Both the position numbers and the translations under genes were made by a program. DNA of 64,000 bases. Origin: Bufo bufo. Lineage: Eukaryota; Chordata; Amphibia; Anura; Bufonidae. The stretch lies in assembly GCF_905171765.1 (NCBI RefSeq), contig NC_053392.1:369563442-369627441 (forward strand). The letters run 5' to 3'. The notes below the pieces were generated by a model, which saw only the letters and a list, made by a program, of their open reading frames with translations, did not search any database and had not been told where the DNA came from. The stretch's first letter is position 1. Every line of letters starts with the position of its first letter. Of the stretch, positions 1-10,016 are shown piece after piece.

Positions 1-447
1 ATCATTGATTTAGTAAACGATTTATATTTTGCTATAGGGAGATCAAGTGAATGGGAGCAGTGCTGCAGTAACCAGGACTTCCCACAATACAATGGACAGA
101 CAGAGCTGTGTAGTTCTGGTGTCGGAGCTTTTAAAACTGTTGGTGCCAGGAGTCATACCCCCATCTATGGCCTATCCAAGAACACACTCAAAGTAAACCT
201 GAATCTAAATATGTTGGGCAACAATAGGTTAGACCCCTCATCCTAACAAGCGATTAAAAAAAAAAAAAAAAAGTACAAAGCCTTCCTAGTAAGAATTCAT
301 GTACAATCATGGCCATCTACATAACCAAACTGTGTATTAGCGAGAAGAAATTCAGTAAGTTGAAAGCTTGATCGTGTCATTTCAAGATTACCCTTCCTAC
401 AACAGAAAGTCGACCAACTATTTTCCTTTGAAAACTATACCAATGAA
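1..447. other. Unassigned non-coding sequence
   Basis: No reading frame, terminal repeat or RNA gene is recognisable. It contains a 17-base A run at 256-272 that could be a retrocopy tail or a simple repeat; nothing adjacent identifies a source. Confidence 0.5.
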
Positions 448-829
448 GGGTCCATTCACACGTCCGAAGTGTATTGTGGATCCGCAAATGGCAGATCCGC
501 AATACACCTGGCCGGCACCGCCATAAAACTGCCTATTCTTGTCCGCTATTTACTTTAATGGGTCCGCAAATCCGGAGATGCGGAATGGTGCGGAACGGAA
601 GCACGGAATAGAATACTACGGAGTGCTTCCTGGGGTTCCGTGCCTTCGCACCGCAAAAAGATAGAGCATGTTCTATCTTTTTGCGGAACGGAAGGATCGC
701 GGGCCCATTCGAGTGAATGGGTCCACGATCCCCATGCGCCTGGGCTACGGTCGGTGCCGTGCATTGCGGACCGCAATTTGTGGTCCACAGCATGGGCACG
801 GGCTTCACACGGTTGTGTGAACGAGCCCT
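448..829. mobile_element. Fold-back MITE, family D-like ends
   Basis: The left end reads GGGTCCATTCACACGTCCG and the right end is its imperfect reverse complement (CGGTTGTGTGAACGAGCCC). The centre is a hairpin around 651-690 (GCAAAAAGATAGA...TCTATCTTTTTGC). An internal palindrome CCCATTCGAGTGAATGGG lies at 704-721. There is no coding capacity; mobility would need a transposase in trans. Short frames on both strands here mirror each other because the DNA is palindromic. Confidence 0.75.
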
Positions 830-1150
830 TACTTACACACTAGCTAGTAGAGAACATAGAATTGTCCTGTGCAGTATGTTGGTGAAATTTGGCTAAAGAC
901 ATATTGGAGATGTATTGCATGTTTCATTAGTCAGCCTAGGCAGTCATAATGCTGAGTTGGTTCTAATATTACTACTATAGTAAAGCTATAATAGTACTAT
1001 GAAGTCCATATTGCCAGGGTGCCTATTGCAAGGGTGGTTTCACACACGCTGTCCTGCTAAAGAAAGGAATATTGCACTAACAATCCATGCAAACAATTGA
1101 TATGCTGCAGATTTGATAATCCCCACCACAGGTCAATTTCCACACAGAAA
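830..1150. other. Unassigned spacer
   Basis: No coding signal and no terminal repeat seen. AT-rich sequence between two fold-back elements. Confidence 0.4.
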
Positions 1151-1713
1151 GGCCTCATGCACACGACCGTGGTGTGTTTTGCGGTCCGCAAATCACGGAT
1201 ACCCAAAACACGGATGGCGTCCGTGTGCGTTCCGCAATTTGCGGAACGGCACGGACAGCCTTCAATATAAATGCCTATTCTTGTCCGCAAAGCGCGGTCA
1301 AGAATAGGACAGGTTATATTTTTTTAGCGGGGCCACAGAACGGAGCAACGGATGCGGACAGCACACCTAGTGCTGTCCGCATCTTTTGCGGCCCCATTGA
1401 AGTGAATGTGAAAACCAGTGGCGTAGCTAGAAATGACTGGGCCCCACAGCAGATTATTGCATGGGGCCCCCCTCCCCCAGTAATTTTTTAGCGACCCCTT
1501 CCTTATATGCCGCACCCATTCCCAGGGCCGATCCTAGGGTCACAGGCGCCTGGGTGCAGAAATATTTCTGGCGCCCCCACATGGGCGTGGTTATCTTACT
1601 AACTCCTCCCCTTTACAATGTTTCTATGGCAACAACTTCAGCCCCCAACTTCAGCCCCACCAATTTGCTTTGACAATAACTTAGTCAACGGCTTTGACAA
1701 GTCAAAATAAATG

Positions 1714-3381
1714 TCATGTGCCAGTAGCCAGAGCCCCGCCATATCATGTGCCAGTAGCCAGAGCCCCCCATATCATGTGCCAGTAGCCCCCCTTATGTGC
1801 CAGTAGCCCCCCTTATGTGCCAGTAGACCCCCTTATCATGTGCCAGTAGACCCCCTTATCATGTGCCAGTAGACCCCCTTATCATGTGCCAGTAGACCCC
1901 CTTATCATGTGCCAGTAGACCCCCTTATCATGTGCCAGTAGACCCCCTTATCATGTGCCAGTAGACCCCCTTATCATGTGCCAGTAGACCCCCTTATCAT
2001 GTGCCAGTAGACCCCCTTATCATGTGCCAGTAGCCCCCCTTATCATGTGCCAGTAGCCCCCCATATCATGTGCCAGTAGCCAGAGCCCCCCCCCTTATCA
2101 TGTGCCAGTAGCCAGAGCCCCCCCCATATCATGTGCCAGTAGCCAGATCCCCCCCATTATCATGTGCCAGTAGCCAGAGTGCCCCCATATCATGTGCCAG
2201 TAGCCAGAGTGCCCCCATATCATGTGCCAGTAGCCCCCCATATCATGTGCCAGTAGCCCCCCATATCATGTGCCAGTAGCCCCCCATATCATGTGCCAGT
2301 AGCCAGAGCCCCCCCCCCCTTATCATGTGCCAGTAGCCAGAGCCCCCCCCCATATCATGTGCCAGTAGCCAGATCCCCCCCATTATCATGTGCCAGTAGC
2401 CAGAGTGCCCCCATATCATGTGCCAGTAGCCAGAGTGCCCCCATATCATGTGCCAGTAGCCCCCCATATCATGTGCCAGTAGCCCCCCTTATCATGTGCC
2501 AGTAGCCCCCCATATCATGTGCCAGTAGCCAGAGCCCCCCCCCCCCCTTATCATGTGCCAGTAGCCAGAGCCCCCCCCATATCATGTGCCAGTAGCCAGA
2601 TCCCCCCCATTATCATGTGCCAGTAGCCCCCCATATCATGTGCCAGTAGCCCCCCATATCATGTGCCAGTAGCCCCCCATATCATGTGCCAGTAGCCAGA
2701 GCCCCCCCCCCCTTATCATGTGCCAGTAGCCAGAGCCCCCCCCCATATCATGTGCCAGTAGCCAGATCCCCCCCATTATCATGTGCCAGTAGCCAGAGTG
2801 CCCCCATATCATGTGCCAGTAGCCAGAGTGCCCCCATATCATGTGCCAGTAGCCCCCCATATCATGTGCCAGTAGCCCCCCTTATCATGTGCCAGTAGCC
2901 CCCCATATCATGTGCCAGTAGCCAGAGCCCCCCCCCTTATCATGTGCCAGTAGCCAGAGCCCCCCCCCATATCATGTGCCAGTAGCCAGATCCCCCCCAT
3001 TATCATGTGCCAGTAGCCAGAGTGCCCCCATATCATGTGCCAGTAGCCAGAGTGCCCCCATATCATGTGCCAGTAGCCCCCCATATCATGTGCCAGTAGC
3101 CCCCCTTATCATGTGCCAGCCCAGTAGTCCCCCCTTATCATGTGCCAGCCCAGTAGTGCCCCCTTATCATGTGCCAGCCCAGTAGCCCCCCTTATCATGT
3201 GCCAGCCCAGTAGTCCCCCCTTATCATGTGCCAGCCCAGTAGTCCCCCCTTATCATGTGCCAGCCCAGTAGCCCCCCTTATCATGTGCCAGCCCAGGCCA
3301 GTAGTCCCCCCTTATGTGCCAGCCCAGTAGCCCCCCTTATGTGCCAGCCCAGTAGCCCCCCTTATCATGTGCCAGCCCAGT
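1714..3381. repeat. Minisatellite with 393-bp higher-order repeat
   Basis: Several dozen units of the form CATGTGCCAGTAGCC plus a variable C-rich tail (about 20-30 bp each). Unit types change along the array: simple units at 1800-2060, units with an AGAGCCCC or AGAGTGCCC tail at 2060-3110, and units with an extra GCCCAGTAG after about 3115. The block at 2243-2467 recurs at 2636-2860, 393 bp away, and a third partial copy follows near 2976. The open frames seen in it on both strands are repeat artefacts. Confidence 0.95.
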
Positions 3382-3527
3382 ATTGTACCTATATAAAAAA
3401 ATAAAAAAAAATAATACACTTATACTTACCTCCAGCAATGCGATGCGATGCAGGCCGCCTCTTCCGTCTGTGTCCCTCGCTATACGGCTCAGGCGACGCG
3501 ATGACGTCATCGCGCCGCCTGCACCGG

Positions 3528-3692
3528 CCTCTGATAGGCTGCCAGCACTAAGCCGGCAGCCTATCAGAGGAACAGGAGGGGACACACCTCTCCCTCCTCT
3601 GCCGCAGCACAGGCATCTGTATTGCCGTCCTGAGGACGGCAATACAGATGACTATGGAGATGAGCGCTTCCGCAATGGAGGCGCTCATCTCC
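3528..3692. repeat. Three consecutive stem-loops
   Basis: Perfect inverted repeats in a row: a 16-bp stem at 3528-3543/3555-3570 (CCTCTGATAGGCTGCC), a 17-bp stem at 3614-3630/3634-3650 (CATCTGTATTGCCGTCC), and an 11-bp stem GAGATGAGCGC at about 3657-3667/3681-3691. They lie inside the inner hAT element. A similar AATGAGCGCTTCC hairpin occurs near 30839 in another hAT element, so they are element structure, not terminators. Confidence 0.8.
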
Positions 3693-4334
3693 TGCTCTGC
3701 CCTGCCCCCGGCCGCGGCCGCCCCCACTTGTCACCAGGGCCGCGGCCTTGCGGCACTCAGGCTTGCCGGCCCACCGTGAAATTTCCCGCTATCCCGGCAG
3801 GCCAGTCCGGCCCTGCGCTCGGCGCCTTTCGGGTGACAGCGCTGGGGTGCGGGGCACCCACTGCACCCCGTGTAGGATCGGCCCTGCCCATTCCTGTGGC
3901 TAGTAAAGATCGCTCTCTCAGACCAGGGCCGGCAGCTTTTCCATCCGTTTTATACACTGTCTATACTGTCACTGTATATAATTTCATAGTGTAATACTGT
4001 TGAGGGGGCCCTGACAAAATCTTGTAGTCCTCCTTCTCCTGGATGGGCCCCTTCTGGGTCAGGGCCCCAAAGCTGCCTCTTCCCCTATAGTTACGCCCCT
4101 GGTGAAAACAACGGCCGTGTGCATGAAGCCAAAATCTCATTCACTTTGCTGCTAACGGCAAAACACTGCAGATTTTCTGGCCACAATTCTGCGGTGGAAA
4201 ATCTGCAGCATATACATCATGTGTGGACATGCCCTTATTGTCTCATTGGTATAGGCTTTGAAATGTTGCAAGTATATATGGAGCAATATCCTAGTGGCTA
4301 AACGTGCCTATTTCTAGGCAACTGCATTTCTCAG

Positions 4335-4715
4335 GCAGATACAGTACTTATCCATCATGCAATATCATCAGAGAGATGTCTAATTGGCTCCAAATTTATT
4401 CTGCAGGAGGACAACAACCCCAAACATACAGCCAATGTCAATAAGAACTACTTGCATTGTAAAGAAGAACAAGGAGTCCGGGAAGTGATGATATGGCCCT
4501 CACAGAGCCCTGATCTTAACATCATTGAGAGTGCCTGGGATAAGATTAAGAGACTGAAGGATCTGAGCAAGCCTACATCCACAGAAGATCTGTGGTCAGT
4601 TCTCCAAGATGTTTGGAACAACCTCCTCGCCTAGTTCCTTCAAAAACTGTGTACAAGTCTACCTAGAAGAACTGATGCTGTTTTGAAGATAAAAGATGGT
4701 CACACAAAATATTGA
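4335..4715 (+). pseudogene. Tc1-like transposase C-terminal relic
   Basis: In one frame the strand reads a Tc1 catalytic-domain tail: ...FILQEDNNPKHTA (second catalytic Asp motif), then WPSQSPDLNIIESAWDKIKR (third acidic residue, Glu) and, after an in-frame TAG at 4632-4634, the conserved end ...KIKDGHTKY followed by TGA at 4713-4715. The N-terminal DNA-binding half and the first catalytic Asp are absent. The Asp-Glu spacing fits DD34E. The stop and truncation mean it is dead. It belongs to a different lineage from the copies at 6079 and 32058. Confidence 0.85.
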
Positions 4716-4779
4716 TTGGATTTAGATTTCTCTTTTGTTCATTCACTTTGCATTGTGTTTTTTATAAAAAAATAAACTA

Positions 4780-4990
4780 TTAAAGGGGTTATCCCCCCTC
4801 CCAATACCTAGGCTCCTTGTATGGATTATACTTACCTGCTCCCCGGCACCGGCGTCGCTTTGGATCCCTGCATGGCCGTCGCTGCATCTCCCCGTAGCGG
4901 CAATGAGCAGCCAATAGCAGTCTGCGACGGTGACCAGCCTCAAGGGGGCTCATCCCTGAGATGCAGCGGCAGCCATGCAGGAATTTACTG
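4780..4990. mobile_element. Half of a T2-type MITE
   Basis: TTAAAGGGGTTATCCCCCC at 4780 is a T2-type end (TTAA plus AAGGGG). The matching opposite end is not visible downstream, so this is a truncated copy. Confidence 0.5.
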
Positions 4991-5017
4991 TGGAAAAAGA
5001 ATATTTTTGAACCAAGC

Positions 5018-5463
5018 TAAAGATCTAATTCAGACATCAGTGATTCAAGGACGTGTGCTGTCCGTCTTCTCCATGGACAGCACACATACTCATGGATGTT
5101 ATTGTGTGTATTCACACAACTAGGACTTACCATGGTCTGGAGGTACACCAGGGAAGCTTGCCTTACTTTTGTCCGTGTTTAAGGATCCATCATGTTCACT
5201 ATAGTCTATGGGTCCATAAAAAAAAAACAGACACAAGACAGATGGAATCCATGTTCTGTCAATGTGTCATGGATTGTTGCTAGATTTTCTTTAATTTAAT
5301 TAAAATTTTCAGCTGAGCAGTTTCCGTGGAATATGCAAGACACATAAAGGGCAAAAAACTGACACACGGACCAAAAATTGATCCTTCACGAACATCTCCA
5401 TGGATGAACCACCAACCATATTGTCACTGATGTCACAGAGACGTGTGAATGAGGCTTTAGCCT
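5018..5463. mobile_element. Degraded fold-back element
   Basis: Outer arms pair imperfectly (left with CAGACATCAGTGA near 5033, right with TCACTGATGTCACAG near 5425), and a GTGCTGTCC / GGACAGCAC hairpin lies at about 5056-5084. The right tip reads CGTGTGAATGAGGCTTTAGCC, resembling the TTCACAC ends of the other MITEs. Confidence 0.5.
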
Positions 5464-5859
5464 GAAATTTGCAATGATAAAATCACTAGAAGGAAGTGTC
5501 AAGTTTTACTTTTGCTTTGATTGAAACTCTGTTATCATGTTTGGTTAAAGTATATCCACTTTATAATACACGATCAGAAACTGAAAGAGTGGTTACAGCA
5601 AACACTATAAAATTAGGATCGTAATAGTGCTTAACCCTTTGTGGTGCAATGCGCTACAGATGAGAGATGAAAAAGTTTAAAGTATAACTAAGTTAATAAT
5701 ACAAATATAAGTAATAGCAGTAATTTAAAGGGAACGTGTCATCAGAAAATGACCTACATTTGTATGTTTAACATATTTCTAAATTATTTTTGCTGATGTT
5801 ATTTTTAATTTCCCATGTCATAGTAATTTGCTGTACAATTCTGCAGTAATCTGAATTTA

Positions 5860-7480
5860 CAGTCTTGTGAAAAAATTAGGACACCCTTTGAAAGCATGTG
5901 GTTTTTTGTAACATTTTTAATAAATGGTTATTTCATCTCCGTTTCAACAATACAGAGAGATTAAAGTAATCCGACTAAACAAAGAAAACTGAAGAAAAGT
6001 CTTTTCAAGATCTTCTGTAAATGTCATTCTACAAAAATGCCTATTCTAACTGAGGAAAAAGATAGGACACCCTTGCCCCTAATAGCGAGTGTTACCTCCT
6101 TTGGCTGAAATAACTGCAGTGAGACGGTTCTTGTAGCCATCTACCAGTCTTCGACATCGGTCTGAGGAAATTTTACCCCACTCCTCAATGCAGAACTTTT
6201 TCAGCTGTGAGATGTTTGAGGGGTTTCTTGCACGTACAGCCCTTTTCAAGTCACCCCACAGCATCTCAATGGGATTCAAATCTGGACTTTGACTTGGCCA
6301 TTCCAGGACTCTCCATTTCTTCTTTTTCAGCCAATCTTTGGTTGATTTACTAGTATGTTTTGGGTCATTGTCATGTTGCATGGTCCAGTTCCGCTTCAGC
6401 TTTAATTTTCTAACTGATGGTCTCACATGTTCTTCAAGCACCTTCTGATACACAGTAGAATTCATCGTGGATTCTATGATGGTGAGCTGACCAGGTCCTG
6501 CTGCAGCAAAGCAGCCCCAAACCATGACACTTCCACCTCCATGCTTCACAGTTGGTATGAGGTTCTTTTCTTGGAATGCTGTGTTTGGTTTACGCCAAAC
6601 ATGTCCTCTGCTGTTGTGTCCAAATAATTCAATTTTGGACTCATCTGTCCAAAGAACATTATTCCAGAAGTCCTGGTCTTTGTCAACTTTATCGCTGGCA
6701 AATGTCAGTCTGGCCTCGATGTTTCTCTTGGAAAGCAAAGGTTTCCTCCTTGCACACCTCCCATGCAAGTTAAACTTGTACAGTCTCTTTCTGATTGTAG
6801 AGGCATGTACTTCTACATCAACAGTAGCCAGAGCCTGCTGTAGTTCTCGAGATGACACTTTAGGGTTTTTGGATACCTCTTTTAGCATCTTGCGGTCTGC
6901 TCTTGGGGTGAACTTGCTGGGGCGATCAGTCCTGGGCATGTTGGCAGTTGTTTTGAAAGCCCTCCACTTGTAGACTATCTTCCGGACAGTGGAATGGCTG
7001 ATTTCAAAATCTTTTGAGATCTTTTTAAATCCCTTCCCAGACTCATAGGCTGCTACAATCTTTTTTCTGAAGTCCTCTGACAGCTCTTTTGCTCTCACCA
7101 TGGTGCTCACTCTCACTTCAACAGTCAGGAGCACACCAAACTAAATGTCTGAGGTTTAAATAGGGCAAGCCTCATTCAACATGCAGAGTAACGATCTACT
7201 AATTATGTGCACCTGGTGTGATATACCTGTGTGAGATCTGAGCCAATTTAAGAGGGAATACATGTGAGGGTGTCCTATCTTTTTCCTCAGTTAGAATAGG
7301 CATTTTTGTAGAATGACATTTACAGAAGATCTTGAAAAGACTTTTCTTCAGTTTTCTTTGTTTAGTTGGATTACTTTAATCTCTCTGTATTGTTGAAACG
7401 GAGATGAAATAACCATTTATTAAAAATGTTACAAAAAACCACATGCTTTCAAAGGGTGTCCTAATTTTTTCACATGACTG
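5860..7480 (-). mobile_element. Complete Tc1-like element, 1621 bp
   Basis: The element begins CAGTCTTGTGAAAAAATTAG and ends with the reverse complement of CAGTCATGTGAAAAAATTAG; TA dinucleotides flank it at 5858-5859 and 7481-7482. The two terminal inverted repeats are about 214 bp each (5860-6073 and 7267-7480) and nearly identical, including the inner motif GGAAAAAGATAGGACACCCT. Long inverted repeats with an inner and an outer copy of a similar motif (AGGACACCCT) resemble the IR/DR arrangement of Sleeping Beauty-type elements. The transposase frame between them is open. Confidence 0.95.
6079..7101 (-). CDS. Tc1-like DD34E transposase, full length
   Basis: A 340-residue transposase that would cut and paste its own element by binding the terminal repeats and joining the excised DNA at TA sites. 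The frame is open 11 codons further upstream (7134), but the start at 7101 (MVRAKELSEDFRKKIV) matches the usual Tc1 N-terminus and length. Counting from that start, a paired-like helix-turn-helix region occupies roughly residues 1-110, with a basic PRTDRPSKF linker between helices. The catalytic domain shows D153 (VLWTDESKIELFG), a glycine-rich HGGGSVMVWGCF box, D244 (QHDNDPKHTS) and E279 ([16 protein letters not shown]), giving 34 residues between the last two acids. It ends AKGGNTRY. No stop or frameshift is visible. It lies 5 bp from the left inverted repeat and 165 bp from the right. Whether it is active cannot be judged from sequence alone. Confidence 0.95.
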   Translation of the reverse strand: MVRAKELSEDFRKKIVAAYESGKGFKKISKDFEISHSTVRKIVYKWRAFKTTANMPRTDRPSKFTPRADRKMLKEVSKNPKVSSRELQQALATVDVEVHASTIRKRLYKFNLHGRCARRKPLLSKRNIEARLTFASDKVDKDQDFWNNVLWTDESKIELFGHNSRGHVWRKPNTAFQEKNLIPTVKHGGGSVMVWGCFAAAGPGQLTIIESTMNSTVYQKVLEEHVRPSVRKLKLKRNWTMQHDNDPKHTSKSTKDWLKKKKWRVLEWPSQSPDLNPIEMLWGDLKRAVRARNPSNISQLKKFCIEEWGKISSDRCRRLVDGYKNRLTAVISAKGGNTRY

Positions 7481-7594
7481 TATCATAAGTTTACGAAAAA
7501 GAAAATTGTATGAGTGCAGTAGTGCTCCCTCATAGCATTGCTGTCTGTGACTGCCTAATTGCCACACTGACTGGCTGAGTTTGACTCCTATCTA

Positions 7595-9104
7595 CACTAC
7601 CAGTCAAAAGTTTTACAACATATCAATATGTACATTTATTATATTGTATAATGCAAAATGGTACAAAGGAAAGGTTAAAAAATGAAAATATGAAATTTTA
7701 ACTTGCAACTCTGAATTTCAGATTTAGGCTACTTCCACACTAGCGGCACGGACCTCCGGCAGGCTGTTCTGGCGGGTGAACAGCCTGTCGGATGCGTCCT
7801 GCCGCTAGGGACAGGGTGCCCCCGGGCTGCAGCTCCGTCCCTATTGACTATAATGGGGGCGGAGTTCCGGCGAGGGGCTGCCGGAATAAAAATATGACAT
7901 GTCCGACATTTATTACGCCAGCCTCTCGCTGTGCGCTGCCATGCCTCCACTCCGCCCCTATTATAGTCAATGGGGACAGAGCGGCAGTCCGGGGGCACAC
8001 ACTCACTAGCGGCTGGACGGATCCGACAGGCTGTTTACCCGACGGAACAGTCTGCCGGAGGTCCGTGCCGCTAGTGTGAAAGTAGCCTTAAACCAACCAA
8101 ACTGTCCTATAGAGAATTTGAAAAGAAAGCTAATGTGTCAGTTAGTGTAGTTTACTATACCATAAAAAGGCACTTGGAAAGTGGAGAAAACTGATAGGAA
8201 GAGGTCTGGCAGACCAAAGGCCACAACAAAATCAGAAGACAAGTTTTTGAGAGTCAACAGTTTGTGATTGGCGGCTCACAGCACATCATCTACAAGAACT
8301 TAATGCAGTTCAAAATGCATAGGCTTCCATTTCACCTGTGAAGACTTCAAGCTGCAGATTTGACAGGTCTGAGTATCAGTGAAAAAGCCAGATTGCAAAA
8401 TAAAAATGAGGCTTGTCAGGACCAAGCAGCACCTCCAGTAGACTACTGAAGTCTGGAAGAAATCTTATGGACTGATGATGCAAAATTTGACATATGTGGT
8501 GTGGTGCGCCACGCAGGGTTTTTGTACGCCATCGAGTATGTGAAAGGATGGCTCCTCAGTGTGAGACACCAACTGTCAAATATTAGGAGGAAGTGTGATG
8601 ATCTGGAGCTCTTTTGCTGGATTCAGAATTGGCAACTTACACAGGGTGACTTGCACACTGGACAAAAATGGGCTACCACAGCAGTTTGAAGCCTCCCTCT
8701 GGTCTACGCCTAGTTGTTCAAGGGTTCATATTACAGCAAGAGAATGACCCAAAACATGCTTCTAGGTTATGGCAGATCTACCTTAGAAGACAAGAACACA
8801 GTGCTAAGCTTTAAAGAACTTAATGGCCTTCAGACTTAAACCCCACTGAGCTTGTTTGGGATGACAAAGGGGTGAAAGCAAATCAGCCTACAAGTGAAGC
8901 ACATTTGTGGGAACTTCTGCAACAATGTTGGGCAAACAATTTTAACTATCTGAATTCTACTGTAGAAAAAATGCTTTGATTGTGTTCAGCAGCTTTACCT
9001 GCAAGAGGTGGCTATTTTGATGAGTCAATAATCTAGATTCAAGTTTTCCATGACTTATTTTTTATCTTAAATTCTATGCTTTAATTTCAAAATACATTTG
9101 AGAC
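7595..9104 (+). pseudogene. Decayed Tc1-like element with broken transposase
   Basis: A left terminus CACTACCAGTCAAAAGTTTT follows a TA at 7593-7594, typical of a common vertebrate Tc1-like end. Coding relics follow on the plus strand: an N-terminal helix-turn-helix piece (LSYREFEKKANVSVSVVYY, from about 8100), then ILWTDDAKFDICG near 8463 (first catalytic Asp), QQENDPKHASRLW near 8738 (second Asp region), and SDLNPTELVWDD near 8833 (Glu). Several stops and frame changes interrupt them. No right terminal repeat is seen. A family E MITE sits near its 5' end (7725-8089). Confidence 0.85.
7725..8089. mobile_element. Family E fold-back MITE
   Basis: The two ends are inverted copies (GGCTACTTCCACACTAGCG and its reverse complement with one change) followed by matching GGACCTCCGGCAG arms. 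Two copies of a CCCTATTGACTATAATGGG-like palindrome lie inside (about 7839-7858 and 7944-7968). It interrupts the Tc1 relic at 7595-9104 and so is younger. Confidence 0.85.
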
Positions 9105-9115
9105 ATTAAAACCGG

Positions 9116-9433
9116 TTTTCTGAGACTTTCCGATACAGGTCATCAGTATCTGATCACTGGGGATCAGACAACCAGGACCCCCACCAATCAACTGTTTGAG
9201 AAGGCAGCAGCACTCACATTAGCACCATGGCCTTCTCACAGCTTTTCCTAGGCTTTGTGACGACACGTTCATCGGTCACATAGCCTAGGGGCTTAGCTGC
9301 GATACCAAGCATAGCTGCTATACAATGTACAACGCTGTGTTCGGTTTGCACAACGGCTGTGGTGCTGATCCGATACTGACGACCTATCCAGAGGACAGGT
9401 TATCAGTATTAAAGTCTTGGAAAACCCTTTTAA
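9116..9433. mobile_element. T2-type MITE
   Basis: TTAA flanks at 9116-9119 and 9430-9433; the right end reads AAGTCTTGGAAAACCCTTTTAA and the left AACCGGTTTTCTGAGACTTT, imperfect inverted copies. The interior (ATCAACTGTTTGAGAAGGC) matches the elements at 11063-11190 and 35327-35735, placing all three in one family. Confidence 0.7.
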
Positions 9434-10008
9434 ACTGTGTACATGTCAACGAAAACTGGAAAAATTGTGGTGCTCTAAAACTTTTTGACTCATCGGGGGA
9501 CACACATTTATAGTCCCTTGTGATTGGCTGTGCTAGAGGAAAAGCTGCCTGCAAGGAATCTTCTGATCTGTAAAATGGTGGTCGCTATTTTGAGTCCCAA
9601 AACACAGTCACAGACATTTGCAAGATTTGCAATCAATCTGATTTGTGCCAAATCAATTTGCTCAAAAGGACACATAGATTGGCGTTTCTTGCACTTCACT
9701 TTGAGCACAAACACTATGAAGGTTATTTAGCCACAAGTCACCTTTTTATTAATCTACTGTATATAGAGTTTGATACTACAAGCCAATGCTAATACATGAG
9801 ATCAAACAAAATGCTTGCTGCTCTTAGGGTTTACTGCTCTGTGTGACCTTGGTGGGTTATTTCCTCGGCTAGAGCAAGTTCAGACACGCTTCACTTTTAC
9901 ATTTAAAATAAGCTTCTGCCAAGGAATGGAAATAACCTGAATATTTAAATATCATGCAAAACAATCTGGATTTAGAGGCAAACACACAGAAATCCATAGC
10001 CCTGGTTG
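9434..10008. other. Unassigned non-coding sequence
   Basis: No convincing gene or repeat boundary. Probably contains the left arm of the repeat into which the hAT element at 10017 inserted. Confidence 0.4.
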
Positions 10009-10016
10009 TTAACTTG

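Larger units (their letters stand above)
1523..3886. mobile_element. Non-autonomous hAT element, inner copy
   Basis: Both ends begin CAGGGCCGATCCTA when read inwards (14 of 14 identical) and the element is flanked by a perfect 8-bp duplication CCCATTCC at 1515-1522 and 3887-3894. It lies entirely inside the 1416-4101 hAT element, so it is younger. It carries a large minisatellite (1714-3381) and a block of stem-loops (3528-3692), with no transposase. Confidence 0.93.
1416..4101. mobile_element. Non-autonomous hAT element, outer copy
   Basis: The ends are CAGTGGCGTAGCTA on the left and, in reverse complement, CAGGGGCGTAACTA on the right (12 of 14 matching). It is flanked by a perfect 8-bp target duplication GTGAAAAC at 1408-1415 and 4102-4109. 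An 8-bp duplication with CA...TG ends is diagnostic of the hAT superfamily. No transposase frame is present, so it is non-autonomous. Most of its length is a second hAT element inserted inside it. Confidence 0.92.
1151..4130. mobile_element. Family A fold-back MITE split by hAT insertions
   Basis: The left end (GGCCTCATGCACACGACCGT, 1151-1170) and right end (ACGGCCGTGTGCATGAAGCC, 4111-4130) are near-perfect inverted copies. The short MITE arm runs 1151-1415, and only about 20 bp of its right end remains after the hAT insertion. It is the oldest layer of a three-level nest. Internal hairpin-forming GCGGACAGCAC / GTGCTGTCCGC is at about 1357-1381. Confidence 0.8.
5725..7592. mobile_element. T2-type MITE split by a Tc1 element
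   Basis: TTTAAAGGGAACGTGTCATC at 5724 is a T2-type terminus. Sequence on either side of the Tc1 element (5828-5857 and 7483-7500) is continuous with a second copy of the same repeat at about 10924-10975, proving the Tc1 element inserted into this repeat. The far end of the MITE is not clear. Confidence 0.6.

Noticed and set aside
2243..3185. Open frames with repeated Trp/His or Pro/Ser motifs on both strands
   Set aside because: They are translations of the minisatellite; identical frames recur at the repeat spacing.
1714..3381. Regular repeats with variable stretches, resembling a CRISPR array
   Set aside because: The variable parts are short C-rich variants of the same unit, not unique spacers, and the genome is vertebrate. 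It is a minisatellite inside a hAT element.
3383..3994. 203-residue frame
   Set aside because: It spans stem-loops and the end of the inner hAT element, has no known domain, and crosses a transposon border.
6427..6973. Plus-strand frames opposite the intact Tc1 transposase
   Set aside because: Antisense shadows of the transposase gene.
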